The notes under the pieces were generated by a model. It ran no database searches and had not been told where the DNA came from. It was given only the letters and a program-made list of their open reading frames with translations. This document shows, in pieces, positions 1 to 5,702 of a stretch of 12,862 bases of DNA. The stretch is taken from contig JBJMGI010000028.1 of assembly GCA_045807945.1 (NCBI GenBank), positions 1-12,862 of the forward strand. The letters run 5' to 3'. This DNA comes from CAVQGF01 sp045807945. GTDB taxonomy: Bacteria; Acidobacteriota; Terriglobia; Terriglobales; Acidobacteriaceae. Position 1 is the first letter of the stretch. Each line of letters opens with the position of its first letter. The translations under genes were made by a program, and so were the position numbers.

Positions 1-1
1 C

Positions 2-586
2 GATTACATCGTGGAAAGCCGCGGGTGGAAGAACGGAGTCGCGAAGTCCGTCGTCACCACCAACATGATCAACGCGCTCGCCGCGCAGCACAAGATCGAG
101 CTGCACGAGACGCCCGTCGGCTTCAAATACATCGGCGAACTGATCAAGCAGGACAAGATCGCCATTGGCGGTGAAGAGAGCGCCGGTCTTTCCATTCGCG
201 GCCACGTTCCGGAAAAAGATGGACTCATCGCCGGCCTGCTTTGCTGCGAGATGGTTGCGAAGCGAGGTTACAGCGTCAGCCAGCAACTCAAGCGCCTGTT
301 TAACCAAGTTGGTTCTTTTTACCCCGTGCGCGAGAACTTTCACTTGACGCCGGAAGTGAAAGCGAAGTTTACTGCTAAGTTAGCCGCGGATCCGCACGAG
401 CTCGATGGGCGCGCTGTCACAGAAGTCGTCCGTAAAGACGGCTTGAAGCTGGTCTTTAAAGACGGTTCATGGGTTTGCTTCCGCTTGTCGGGAACGGAAC
501 CTGTCGTCCGGGTTTATTCTGAAGCGCGCTCAGAAGCGGACATCACGAAGCTCAGCGCCGCCGCAAAGAAGTGGATCGAATCATAG
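2..586 (+). CDS. Phosphoglucomutase/phosphomannomutase family protein, C-terminal part (5' end outside window)
   Basis: Alpha-D-phosphohexomutase, which interconverts hexose 1- and 6-phosphates in the cytoplasm through a phosphoserine enzyme. Only the last 194 residues are present; the reading frame is open from base 2, so the start and the catalytic serine domain lie upstream. The sugar-specificity loop GGEESAG is encoded from base 167, followed by a GHVPEKDGLIAG stretch typical of domain III. The phosphate-binding loop RLSGTEP of domain IV is at 482-502, and the protein ends in a short helix. The GGEES loop and the GTEPVVRVYSEA ending resemble PGM/PMM enzymes more than GlmM, but substrate cannot be settled from this fragment. 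The stop at 584-586 is 2 bases before the preferred start of the next gene, so the two are probably co-transcribed. The GTG at 11 is an internal valine codon, not a start. Confidence 0.93.
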   Translation, partial: DYIVESRGWKNGVAKSVVTTNMINALAAQHKIELHETPVGFKYIGELIKQDKIAIGGEESAGLSIRGHVPEKDGLIAGLLCCEMVAKRGYSVSQQLKRLFNQVGSFYPVRENFHLTPEVKAKFTAKLAADPHELDGRAVTEVVRKDGLKLVFKDGSWVCFRLSGTEPVVRVYSEARSEADITKLSAAAKKWIES

Positions 587-588
587 AA

Positions 589-936
589 ATGTACCGCCAA
601 CTCGCCGACTGGGTGCACAACTCGCGACGTCTGCTCGCGACCGCGGCCGTTGGGGTGCTTGGCCTGATGCTCGGCTTCCACATCGCCTTCGGCCAGAACG
701 GCATGCTCAGCTACATGCACAAACGCGAGGAATCGCGAAAGTTGCAGCAGCAGATCACCGATCTTCAGCAGGAGAACGCGCGCGTTTCAAAAGAGATCGA
801 ATCCCTCAAGACCGATCCCAAAACGATTGAGCGCGAGGCCCGCGAGCAATTGCGCTATGCGCGTCCCGGCGAGGTCATCTACACGATGCCCAGCCAGCCG
901 AACCCTAATACCATCCCTGTCCAGGCGCACAAGTAA
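589..936 (+). CDS. FtsB/DivIC-like septum formation initiator protein
   Basis: Small bitopic membrane protein of the FtsB/DivIC family, which links FtsL and FtsQ-type proteins in the division complex. Seen directly (115 residues): a short N-terminal cytoplasmic stretch, one membrane helix at about residues 15-35 (LLATAAVGVLGLMLGF), then a heptad-rich coiled coil at about 45-80 (KLQQQITDLQQENARV). It closes with the family's EREAREQLRYARPGEVIY motif and a Pro/Asn-rich tail. I chose ATG 589, just after the mutase stop. An in-frame GTG at 571 would add six residues and overlap the mutase by 16 bases, with no better ribosome site. Neither start has a strong Shine-Dalgarno sequence, which suggests translational coupling to the mutase. 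The fold assignment is firm; the division role is inferred from the family. Confidence 0.88.
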   Translation: MYRQLADWVHNSRRLLATAAVGVLGLMLGFHIAFGQNGMLSYMHKREESRKLQQQITDLQQENARVSKEIESLKTDPKTIEREAREQLRYARPGEVIYTMPSQPNPNTIPVQAHK

Positions 937-1089
937 GCCATTAGCAATCTACCTTCCCGCCGGTTGCGTACCTAATGTGACGAGATATTTGCAATCCAAC
1001 GGCTAACTAGGATAGAAAGGTGCACCTCGCGCCACCGTTGGCCAATGGAATCGCACGTCGGCGGCTTTCCGCGACCAGGAGATACGAAA
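937..1089. other. Intergenic region, 153 bases, no gene
   Basis: This gap separates the FtsB-like gene from the small secreted protein. I see no convincing terminator hairpin. TTGCAA at 989-994 and TAGGAT at 1008-1013 look like promoter hexamers, but only 13 bases separate them, so I do not call a promoter. The secreted-protein gene probably has its own promoter here because the spacing is too large for tight coupling. Confidence 0.5.
1077..1081 (+). promoter_or_regulatory. Ribosome binding site AGGAG deciding the start at 1090
   Basis: AGGAG lies 8 bases before ATG 1090. It favours that start over an in-frame ATG at 1045 that has no such site and would place 15 residues in front of a normal signal peptide. 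Confidence 0.8.
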
Positions 1090-1467
1090 ATGAAGAAGTT
1101 AATGACCGCAATCTTCGCCTTCACGTTGATGTGCAGCCTGTCGGCATTAGCAAAAGACTCCAGCAAGAAAGCCGATAAAGCTGCCGCTCCGAAGACGATG
1201 AAGCTGAAAGGCACGGTCAGCGACGCAAAATGCGGCGCCCACGTCGCCGAAGGCTGCACCAAGAAGTGCGTCGATGCCGGCGAAAAGATGGTTTTCGTCA
1301 ATGACGCCGACCAGAAGGTTTGGGCGGTGAACAATCAGGATTCGCTGAAGGGCCACGAAGGCCATCACGTAGAGATCAAAGCCGCCGTGCACGATGACGG
1401 CTCGATCGACGTTGAAGGCGCCCCCAAGATGCTGGCTGAAAAGAAGAGCAAAGAGAAGAAAAGCTAA
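1090..1467 (+). CDS. Small secreted Cys/His protein, DUF5818-like
   Basis: A 125-residue exported protein of unknown function. Residues 1-21 form a signal peptide: a Lys-Lys start, a hydrophobic core and an ALA cleavage site before Lys22. A short Lys/Ala-rich linker follows. The core begins KLKGTVSDAKCGAH and contains C48, H51, C56 and C60, then a predicted beta-rich segment (MVFVNDADQKVWAVNNQD, GHEGHHVEI). The tail is very lysine-rich (EKKSKEKKS). The GxVSDxxCGxH opening and the HEGHHV segment match a family I recall as common in secreted acidobacterial proteins (DUF5818); that name is from memory. The clustered Cys and His residues could bind metal or form disulfides. The LMCS at residues 13-16 is not a good lipobox, so I expect a soluble protein. 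It is followed by a strong terminator and faces convergent thiG. Confidence 0.85.
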   Translation: MKKLMTAIFAFTLMCSLSALAKDSSKKADKAAAPKTMKLKGTVSDAKCGAHVAEGCTKKCVDAGEKMVFVNDADQKVWAVNNQDSLKGHEGHHVEIKAAVHDDGSIDVEGAPKMLAEKKSKEKKS

Positions 1468-1486
1468 GTTTCAGTTCGAAAAACAG

Positions 1487-1511
1487 AAGGCGGCCGATTG
1501 GCCGCCTTTTT
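1487..1511 (+). terminator. Rho-independent terminator after the small secreted protein
   Basis: GGCGGCC at 1489-1495 pairs perfectly with GGCCGCC at 1500-1506 around a GATT loop. A flanking AA/TT extends the stem to 9 pairs. A run of five T follows at 1507-1511. A-rich sequence precedes the stem (1479-1488), so the hairpin could also act weakly on transcripts of thiG arriving from the other side. Confidence 0.92.
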
Positions 1512-1520
1512 GTTTGTGTG

Positions 1521-1542
1521 GCACAGCCGTCCTCGGCTGTGC
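1521..1542. repeat. Perfect 9-bp inverted repeat between convergent genes
   Basis: GCACAGCCG at 1521-1529 and CGGCTGTGC at 1534-1542 form a perfect hairpin with a TCCT loop. It lies 10 bases beyond the thiG stop and 9 bases after the terminator hairpin. Neither strand has a T run directly after it, so it is not a classical Rho-independent terminator. It may be the thiG transcript end, or a copy of a dispersed REP-like palindrome. Confidence 0.7.
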
Positions 1543-1551
1543 AAAGTTTGA

Positions 1552-2322
1552 TTACCTCACGACGCCTTCCAATGGTGAACTCGCCGTCGCATATAGCTTC
1601 TTCGGCATGCGTCCCGCTAAATATGCCTGACGCCCGGCCATCACACCATGGCGCATCGCTTCCGCCATCAGCACCGGCTCCTCAGCATTAGCAATTCCGG
1701 AGTTCATCAACACTGCATCTGCTCCCAACTCCATCGCTAATGCAGCATCGGAAGCAGTTCCCACACCGGCATCTACGATCAGCGGCACGGCTGTGATCAT
1801 CTCACGCAATATCTGAAGGTTCGCCACATTCTGAATTCCCATCCCGCTGCCAATTGGCGCACCCAAGGGCATCACCGCAGAGGCTCCCGCATCGAGCAGT
1901 CGCTTCGCGACGACGATATCGTCTGAGGTGTAGGGAAGCACCGTGAATCCTTCTTTCACCAGGACGCGGGTCGCCTCAATCGTCGCTTGCACATCGGGAT
2001 ACAGCGTTCGCTCGTCGCCGATGACCTCGATCTTCACCCAGTCGGAGAGTCCGACTTCGCGGCCCAGCCGAGCCGCGCGAATCGCCTCTTCCGCCGTATA
2101 GCAGCCTGCGGTATTCGGCAGAAGAAAGTATTTTTCCGGATTGATGAAGTCGAGGAGCGACTCCTTGCTGCGGTCCAGGTTCACGCGTCTCACCGCTACG
2201 GTGACCATCTCCGCGCCGCTCGCCGCGATCGCGCGCGCGGTCTCTTGCCCAGACTTATATTTCCCCGTCCCGACTATCAGGCGCGACTTGAAAGCTCTCC
2301 CCGCAATGATCAGCTCATCCAT
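1552..2322 (-). CDS. thiG: Thiazole synthase
   Basis: ThiG builds the thiazole phosphate of thiamine from deoxyxylulose 5-phosphate, dehydroglycine and the ThiS thiocarboxylate; it is a cytoplasmic TIM barrel. The 256 residues match the usual family length. Seen: LIVGTGKY at residues 15-22; WVKIEVIGD with the expected Schiff-base lysine at K97 (equivalent to B. subtilis K96); VMPLGAPIGSGMGIQN; and the phosphate-binding DAGVGTASDAALAMELGADAVLMNSGIA. I chose ATG 2322 because family homology begins at MDELIIAGR. The frame stays open to an ATG at 2430, but the extra 36 residues look non-coding. No Shine-Dalgarno site is visible before ATG 2322. No thiS, thiO, thiH or thiE neighbour is present, so the gene stands alone here, convergent with the upstream gene and divergent from tonB. 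Confidence 0.96.
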   Translation of the reverse strand: MDELIIAGRAFKSRLIVGTGKYKSGQETARAIAASGAEMVTVAVRRVNLDRSKESLLDFINPEKYFLLPNTAGCYTAEEAIRAARLGREVGLSDWVKIEVIGDERTLYPDVQATIEATRVLVKEGFTVLPYTSDDIVVAKRLLDAGASAVMPLGAPIGSGMGIQNVANLQILREMITAVPLIVDAGVGTASDAALAMELGADAVLMNSGIANAEEPVLMAEAMRHGVMAGRQAYLAGRMPKKLYATASSPLEGVVR

Positions 2323-2519
2323 GGGGATATTGTAAACATCCCGCCCACTTCTGGCGCCCCATCTGCTAACGCGAGACGAAAATTCCACAAGAAATGTAAG
2401 TTCTTCCTGGTCACCTTCCCACTTTGGCACTGCTTTCAGCTACTTACGTTTTGGCAGCGCAAGTGCGGTCACACTCTAGTTACTGGGCCCATGCGCTGAA
2501 GCACTCTACCGGTCTATAA

Positions 2520-2544
2520 GGACACTGTCCTAAAGTACATGTCC
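2520..2544. promoter_or_regulatory. Operator-like GGACA/TGTCC repeats upstream of tonB
   Basis: GGACACTGTCC (2520-2530) is a perfect 5-bp inverted repeat around a single C. A further TGTCC half-site stands at 2540-2544, preceded by the palindrome ACATGT overlapping it. Another GGACA occurs at 2574-2578. The first element directly follows a TATAAG hexamer. The arrangement resembles a transcription-factor operator; which protein would bind it cannot be told from the sequence. Confidence 0.4.
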
Positions 2545-2667
2545 TCGGTCATCTCGAAGGGCGCACAGCCTCAGGACATCTTGCGGCACATGCGTAGCCC
2601 AGATACTTTAAGGGGGCCCGAGCGATTCCTCTCCCCCTGCTCGACGATGCTCTTGAACCGTTTTGCT

Positions 2668-2672
2668 GGGAG
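2668..2672 (+). promoter_or_regulatory. Ribosome binding site GGGAG deciding the tonB start
   Basis: GGGAG ends 8 bases before ATG 2681, the best of several in-frame starts. TTG 2663 lies before it, GTG 2672 overlaps it, and ATG 2675 is only 2 bases away. Confidence 0.65.
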
Positions 2673-2680
2673 TGATGAAC

Positions 2681-3709
2681 ATGAAACCGGGTCGCAGCGC
2701 CGCAGTACCCGAATTCGCGCTCTTGTCACACCGCCAGGACCCGCGTCCTTTTGGCGCGAGCATGATTTTCCAGATCGCGCTGCTTTTGTTTATCGCGGTA
2801 CTGCCGCGCGCCTATGAAGTCGAAGTCCAGCGCCCACACAAGCAATACGTCTTCACTCCGCTGACCGCGTACAAGGTCGCGCCCATCCGCATGCAGGCGG
2901 TGCGCGCGCCTAAGATCGCGATGCCGAAGGTGGAAGTGGTCGCCAAACTGACCACGCCGCCTGAATTCCGCCGTCAGCCCCAGAAGATCGAAGAAGTGAA
3001 ACCGGTTGAGGTGAAGAGCGCCAAATTCGACCTGGCGCCGGCCGCGGTTCCGATCCCGAAACAGCCGAAAATTGTTCGCACCGGGCTGATCGAAGGAAGC
3101 TCCGCGCCCGCCACGCTGAAGATGCCGGCACAAAAAGTTCAGACCGGCGGCTTCGGCGATCCGAACGGCGTTGCTGGCTCTTCGAAGTCTGACGCCAAGT
3201 TGACCATCGGTCGCGTTGGCGGTTTTGATCTGCCCGGTGGCTCCTCAAAAGGTAACGGCACCGGCGGAACGCGCGGCGTGACCGGTACGGTTGCGAGCGC
3301 CGGCTTCGGCAACGGAGTCGCTACTGGAACCGGCGGCCCGGGTAACCGCGGCAACGGCGGCATCCGCACCGGCAACTTCGGTGATGCGACCGCAGTCGCA
3401 GCTTCCAATGGTCCGCGTCGCGGTGCTGAGGACAACGCGCACACCGCGGTCGAGATCATCAGCAAGCCGAATCCGATCTATACCGCGGAAGCACGCCGTC
3501 GCCACGTTGAAGGCGACGTGCTGCTCGAAGTCCAGTTCACCGCCGACGGACAGATTCGTGTTCGCCGCGTTGTTCGCGGCCTCGGATTCGGACTCGACGA
3601 CGCTGCGGTGCAGGCTGCCGAACGCATTCGCTTCAAACCGGCGCAGCGCGATGGGCGGTCGCTAGATACCACCGCCATGCTCCACATTACGTTTCAGTTA
3701 GCTGAGTGA
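2681..3709 (+). CDS. TonB-family energy transducer with glycine-rich linker
   Basis: A 342-residue inner-membrane-anchored periplasmic protein with a C-terminal TonB domain, the part that contacts the TonB box of outer-membrane transporters. Order of parts: a 25-residue N-terminal cytoplasmic segment; one membrane helix at about 26-42 (SMIFQIALLLFIAVLP); a proline/lysine/valine-rich stretch at about 50-150 (PKVEVVAK, EEVKPVEVKSAK) expected to span the periplasm; a Gly/Thr-rich low-complexity region at about 155-240 with recurrent GGFGD/AGFGN/GNFGD units; and the TonB domain from about 262 (ISKPNPIYTAEARRRHVEGDV) to the end. It lacks ExbB/ExbD neighbours here. The M48 gene starts 16 bases downstream on the same strand, so both probably form one transcript. 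Acidobacteria carry many TonB paralogues, so the specific partner is unknown and I give no gene symbol. Confidence 0.9.
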   Translation: MKPGRSAAVPEFALLSHRQDPRPFGASMIFQIALLLFIAVLPRAYEVEVQRPHKQYVFTPLTAYKVAPIRMQAVRAPKIAMPKVEVVAKLTTPPEFRRQPQKIEEVKPVEVKSAKFDLAPAAVPIPKQPKIVRTGLIEGSSAPATLKMPAQKVQTGGFGDPNGVAGSSKSDAKLTIGRVGGFDLPGGSSKGNGTGGTRGVTGTVASAGFGNGVATGTGGPGNRGNGGIRTGNFGDATAVAASNGPRRGAEDNAHTAVEIISKPNPIYTAEARRRHVEGDVLLEVQFTADGQIRVRRVVRGLGFGLDDAAVQAAERIRFKPAQRDGRSLDTTAMLHITFQLAE

Positions 3710-3715
3710 TTTGAA

Positions 3716-3720
3716 AGAGG
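3716..3720 (+). promoter_or_regulatory. Ribosome binding site AGAGG deciding the M48 start
   Basis: AGAGG lies 5 bases before ATG 3726, whose product begins directly with a normal signal peptide. The in-frame TTG at 3711 precedes this site and would have no ribosome binding site of its own. Confidence 0.7.
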
Positions 3721-3725
3721 TACTT

Positions 3726-5549
3726 ATGCGTACATTGCGAATTTTGCTGACTCTCGGAATCCTGACGGCAGCTGCCCTCGCGCAAGACGCGGTAAAACCT
3801 TCGGCTGCGTTGAAGGACGACGCTGCTCCGGTCGTCGTGCCCCCTACTATGGCCGCCACGCCAGCCGCTGTTCCTTCTACTGACACCACGGGTACCACCA
3901 CGGCAGCTCCGGTCACAACGCCGGCGCCTGCGCTGGACACGACCGACCTCCTGATCGACCGCATCATCGGTCGCGAGCACTTCATGATGGAGTCCATGAG
4001 CCATCTTTCGCCGATGCTCGAGACCTATGTGCAGAACATGAAGCCCGATGACGAGCTCGGCCAGGTACCCGCGAGCGACGAATATTTCCTCGGCAAGTTG
4101 GATTTCAACAAGAAGCAAGTGGGTGACAAGCTTTTCGTCAATCAGCCGGCGATGTGGAAGAAGGTTCTGAAAGCTCTGAATCCCGCCATGCCCATGACGT
4201 ACGTGCCCGCGGGCTTCATCTCCACCATGCTGATCGATGGCGAGCGCTTCGACCGCCAGCATTACAACCTGACCTACGTCCGCCGCGAGTTCCTGGGCGA
4301 TGTCCGCTGCCTTGTATTCGACGTGACTCCGGTGGGCAAGTCCGCCCCGGCGAACGCTTATACCGGACGCATCTGGGTGGAAGATCAGGAATACAACATC
4401 GTTCGCACCAAGGGAACGCATGATGGCGGAACGTTTAGCCATCAGTTCCACTCCGATGTGTGGCGCCAGAACCTGCGCCCCGGCCTGTGGCTGCCGACAT
4501 ACGTTTACAGCGAAGAGTCGGACATGAACTACGGCATCGTCCGCAAGCTCCGCTTCAAGTCGCAGACCCGCCTCTGGGGTTACGACGTAAAGTTCAATAT
4601 GCCGCAGGAAGAGTTGACCCGCGTGTTGGTTGACGATCCGAACGCTGTGCGCGATCACAGCGAAGCCGCTTCGGATATGAGTCCTGTGCAGAGCCAGCGC
4701 CAATGGGAGATCGAAGCTCAGGAGAACGTGCTGGAGAAATTAGAAAAGGCCGGACTGCTCGCGCCTAAAGGCGAAGTCGACAAGGTGCTCGAAACCGTCG
4801 TGAACAACGTATTGATCACGAACAATCTCGACATCCAGCCTGAGGTTCACTGCCGCGTGCTGCTGACTGCGCCGCTCGAGTCCTTCACCGTCGGCCACAC
4901 GATTGTTCTTAGCCGCGGATACCTTGACGTGCTGCCAGACGAGTCAAGCTTGGCCATGGCGCTTACGCATGAGCTTGCGCACATCGTTCTGGGCCATCGC
5001 CTGGATACGAAGTTCGCCTTCAACGATCGCACCATCTTCCCTGACGAGAAGACGTTCCATCGCATCGGCCTCGGTCTGAATGAGCACGACGAGACGGCTG
5101 CCGACTCGAAAGCCATCGAGTTGCTGCAGAAGTCGCCTTACAAGGACAAGCTCAGCACCGCTGGCTTGTTCCTGAAAGCTTTGGATCTCCGTGCGGGCGA
5201 GATTCCGAACCTGCTCACGCCGCGTATGGGTAGTCCCATCATGCGTGGCAAGCAGATAAGGATGGCGGCGCTGATGCAGAACGCTCCAGAGCTCCAGATG
5301 AATCGCACCGAGCAGATCGCTGCATTGCCGCTCGGAGGTCGCGTGAGAATGGATCCCTGGACGAATGCGATTGAACTCAGCAAGTCGAAGCCCGTGCCGC
5401 TGCTGCACGCTCGCGAAAAGATGCCGTTTGAGGTCACGCCGCTGATGCCATACATCCATCGCGTCGCGGATGCCTCGAGCGAGCCGAGCGGGGCGCAGCA
5501 CGGAACTGCAGCATCAACCTTATTGCCGGCGAAACTGCCGCAACAGTAA
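3726..5549 (+). CDS. Secreted M48-family metalloprotease with N-terminal LolA-like domain
   Basis: A 607-residue exported protein. Residues 1-19 are a signal peptide (MRTLRILLTLGILTAAALA, cleavage before Gln20). A Thr/Ala/Pro-rich linker spans about 35-75. The middle part, about 80-290, has a run of beta-strand-like segments (RREFLGDVRCLVFDVTP, GRIWVEDQEYNIVRTKG, LRPGLWLPTYVYSE) that resemble outer-membrane lipoprotein-sorting (LolA/RseB-like) folds; that is a judgement from pattern. The C-terminal part is an M48 zinc peptidase: HELAH at 415-419 supplies two zinc ligands and the catalytic glutamate, and E456 in DETAAD is the expected third ligand, so the enzyme looks active. A helical tail and a low-complexity C-terminus follow. 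M48 relatives such as BepA act in the periplasm on outer-membrane proteins. Co-location with tonB suggests an envelope role. The gene ends in a strong terminator. Confidence 0.9.
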   Translation: MRTLRILLTLGILTAAALAQDAVKPSAALKDDAAPVVVPPTMAATPAAVPSTDTTGTTTAAPVTTPAPALDTTDLLIDRIIGREHFMMESMSHLSPMLETYVQNMKPDDELGQVPASDEYFLGKLDFNKKQVGDKLFVNQPAMWKKVLKALNPAMPMTYVPAGFISTMLIDGERFDRQHYNLTYVRREFLGDVRCLVFDVTPVGKSAPANAYTGRIWVEDQEYNIVRTKGTHDGGTFSHQFHSDVWRQNLRPGLWLPTYVYSEESDMNYGIVRKLRFKSQTRLWGYDVKFNMPQEELTRVLVDDPNAVRDHSEAASDMSPVQSQRQWEIEAQENVLEKLEKAGLLAPKGEVDKVLETVVNNVLITNNLDIQPEVHCRVLLTAPLESFTVGHTIVLSRGYLDVLPDESSLAMALTHELAHIVLGHRLDTKFAFNDRTIFPDEKTFHRIGLGLNEHDETAADSKAIELLQKSPYKDKLSTAGLFLKALDLRAGEIPNLLTPRMGSPIMRGKQIRMAALMQNAPELQMNRTEQIAALPLGGRVRMDPWTNAIELSKSKPVPLLHAREKMPFEVTPLMPYIHRVADASSEPSGAQHGTAASTLLPAKLPQQ

Positions 5550-5572
5550 GACTCTCCAACTCACGTCAGCCG

Positions 5573-5609
5573 AAGGCGCATGATGCGAATCATGCGCCTT
5601 TCTCTTTGG
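5573..5609 (+). terminator. Rho-independent terminator after the M48 gene
   Basis: GGCGCATGAT at 5575-5584 pairs perfectly with ATCATGCGCC at 5589-5598 around a GCGA (GNRA-type) loop; AA/TT extends it to 12 pairs. An interrupted U-tract, TTTCTCTTT, follows from 5599. It separates the tonB-M48 unit from the heat-shock operon; its tail runs into the CIRCE element. Confidence 0.88.
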
Positions 5610-5632
5610 CACTCGCTGCTTGACACTGCTAA
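5606..5632 (+). promoter_or_regulatory. CIRCE-like HrcA operator
   Basis: The left arm TTGGCACTC (5606-5614) and right arm CACTGCTAA (5624-5632) flank a 9-base spacer. Against the CIRCE consensus TTAGCACTC-N9-GAGTGCTAA, 8 of 9 and 7 of 9 positions match with the correct spacing. It lies 71 bases upstream of hrcA, whose product is the CIRCE-binding repressor. The right arm overlaps the -35 hexamer, so bound HrcA would block RNA polymerase. Confidence 0.83.
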
Positions 5633-5647
5633 CCGCGCGGTTAAAAT
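5620..5647 (+). promoter_or_regulatory. Sigma-70-type promoter of the hrcA operon
   Basis: TTGACA (5620-5625), a perfect -35 hexamer, and TAAAAT (5642-5647), a 5/6 match to the -10 hexamer, are 16 bases apart. Transcription would begin near 5654, giving a leader of about 50 bases. The spacer holds a perfect 14-bp palindrome, TAACCGCGCGGTTA (5630-5643). Confidence 0.78.
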
Positions 5648-5702
5648 TGAATTAAGCAGTCGCGTTTACTGCCTGTTCTAAGCTGCTGGTAATAAGTAGT
5701 TT

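Larger units (their letters stand above)
2323..2680. other. Divergent intergenic region thiG/tonB, 358 bases
   Basis: This gap must hold promoters for thiG (-) and tonB (+). On the minus strand TACAAT lies at 2334-2329, only 6 bases before the thiG ATG, with no clear -35. On the plus strand TATAAG at 2515-2520 abuts the palindrome listed separately, again without a convincing -35. GGGAT/ATCCC arms at 2324-2328 and 2338-2342 make a weak hairpin beside the thiG start. No TPP riboswitch motif was found. No gene is supported here. Confidence 0.5.

Noticed and set aside
571..588. GTG 571 as start of the FtsB-like gene
   Set aside because: It overlaps the mutase end by 16 bases without a better ribosome site; ATG 589 right after the stop fits family length.
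989..1013. Promoter TTGCAA/TAGGAT before the small secreted protein
   Set aside because: The spacer is only 13 bases, too short for a sigma-70 promoter.
1987..2499. Plus-strand open frame of 170 codons across thiG and its upstream region
   Set aside because: Mostly antisense to thiG; no ribosome site and no domain-like sequence.
2472..2508. Short direct repeat CACTCTA upstream of tonB
   Set aside because: Only seven bases and two copies; expected by chance at this scale.
2323..2662. TPP riboswitch upstream of thiG
   Set aside because: I looked for the conserved CTGAGA and pyrophosphate-pocket segments on the minus strand and saw neither.
2539..2817. Plus-strand open frame of 92 codons before and into tonB
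   Set aside because: It overlaps tonB by 137 bases in another frame, has no good ribosome site and an unstructured composition.
3687..4703. Long open frame of 338 codons on the minus strand
   Set aside because: It lies antisense to tonB's end and the M48 gene, whose family motifs prove the plus strand is coding; its product is Arg/His-rich with no recognisable domain.
5655..5688. Possible hairpins in the hrcA leader (GCAGT/ACTGC and AGCAG/CTGCT)
   Set aside because: Stems of five pairs that compete with each other; not enough to call a regulatory RNA.
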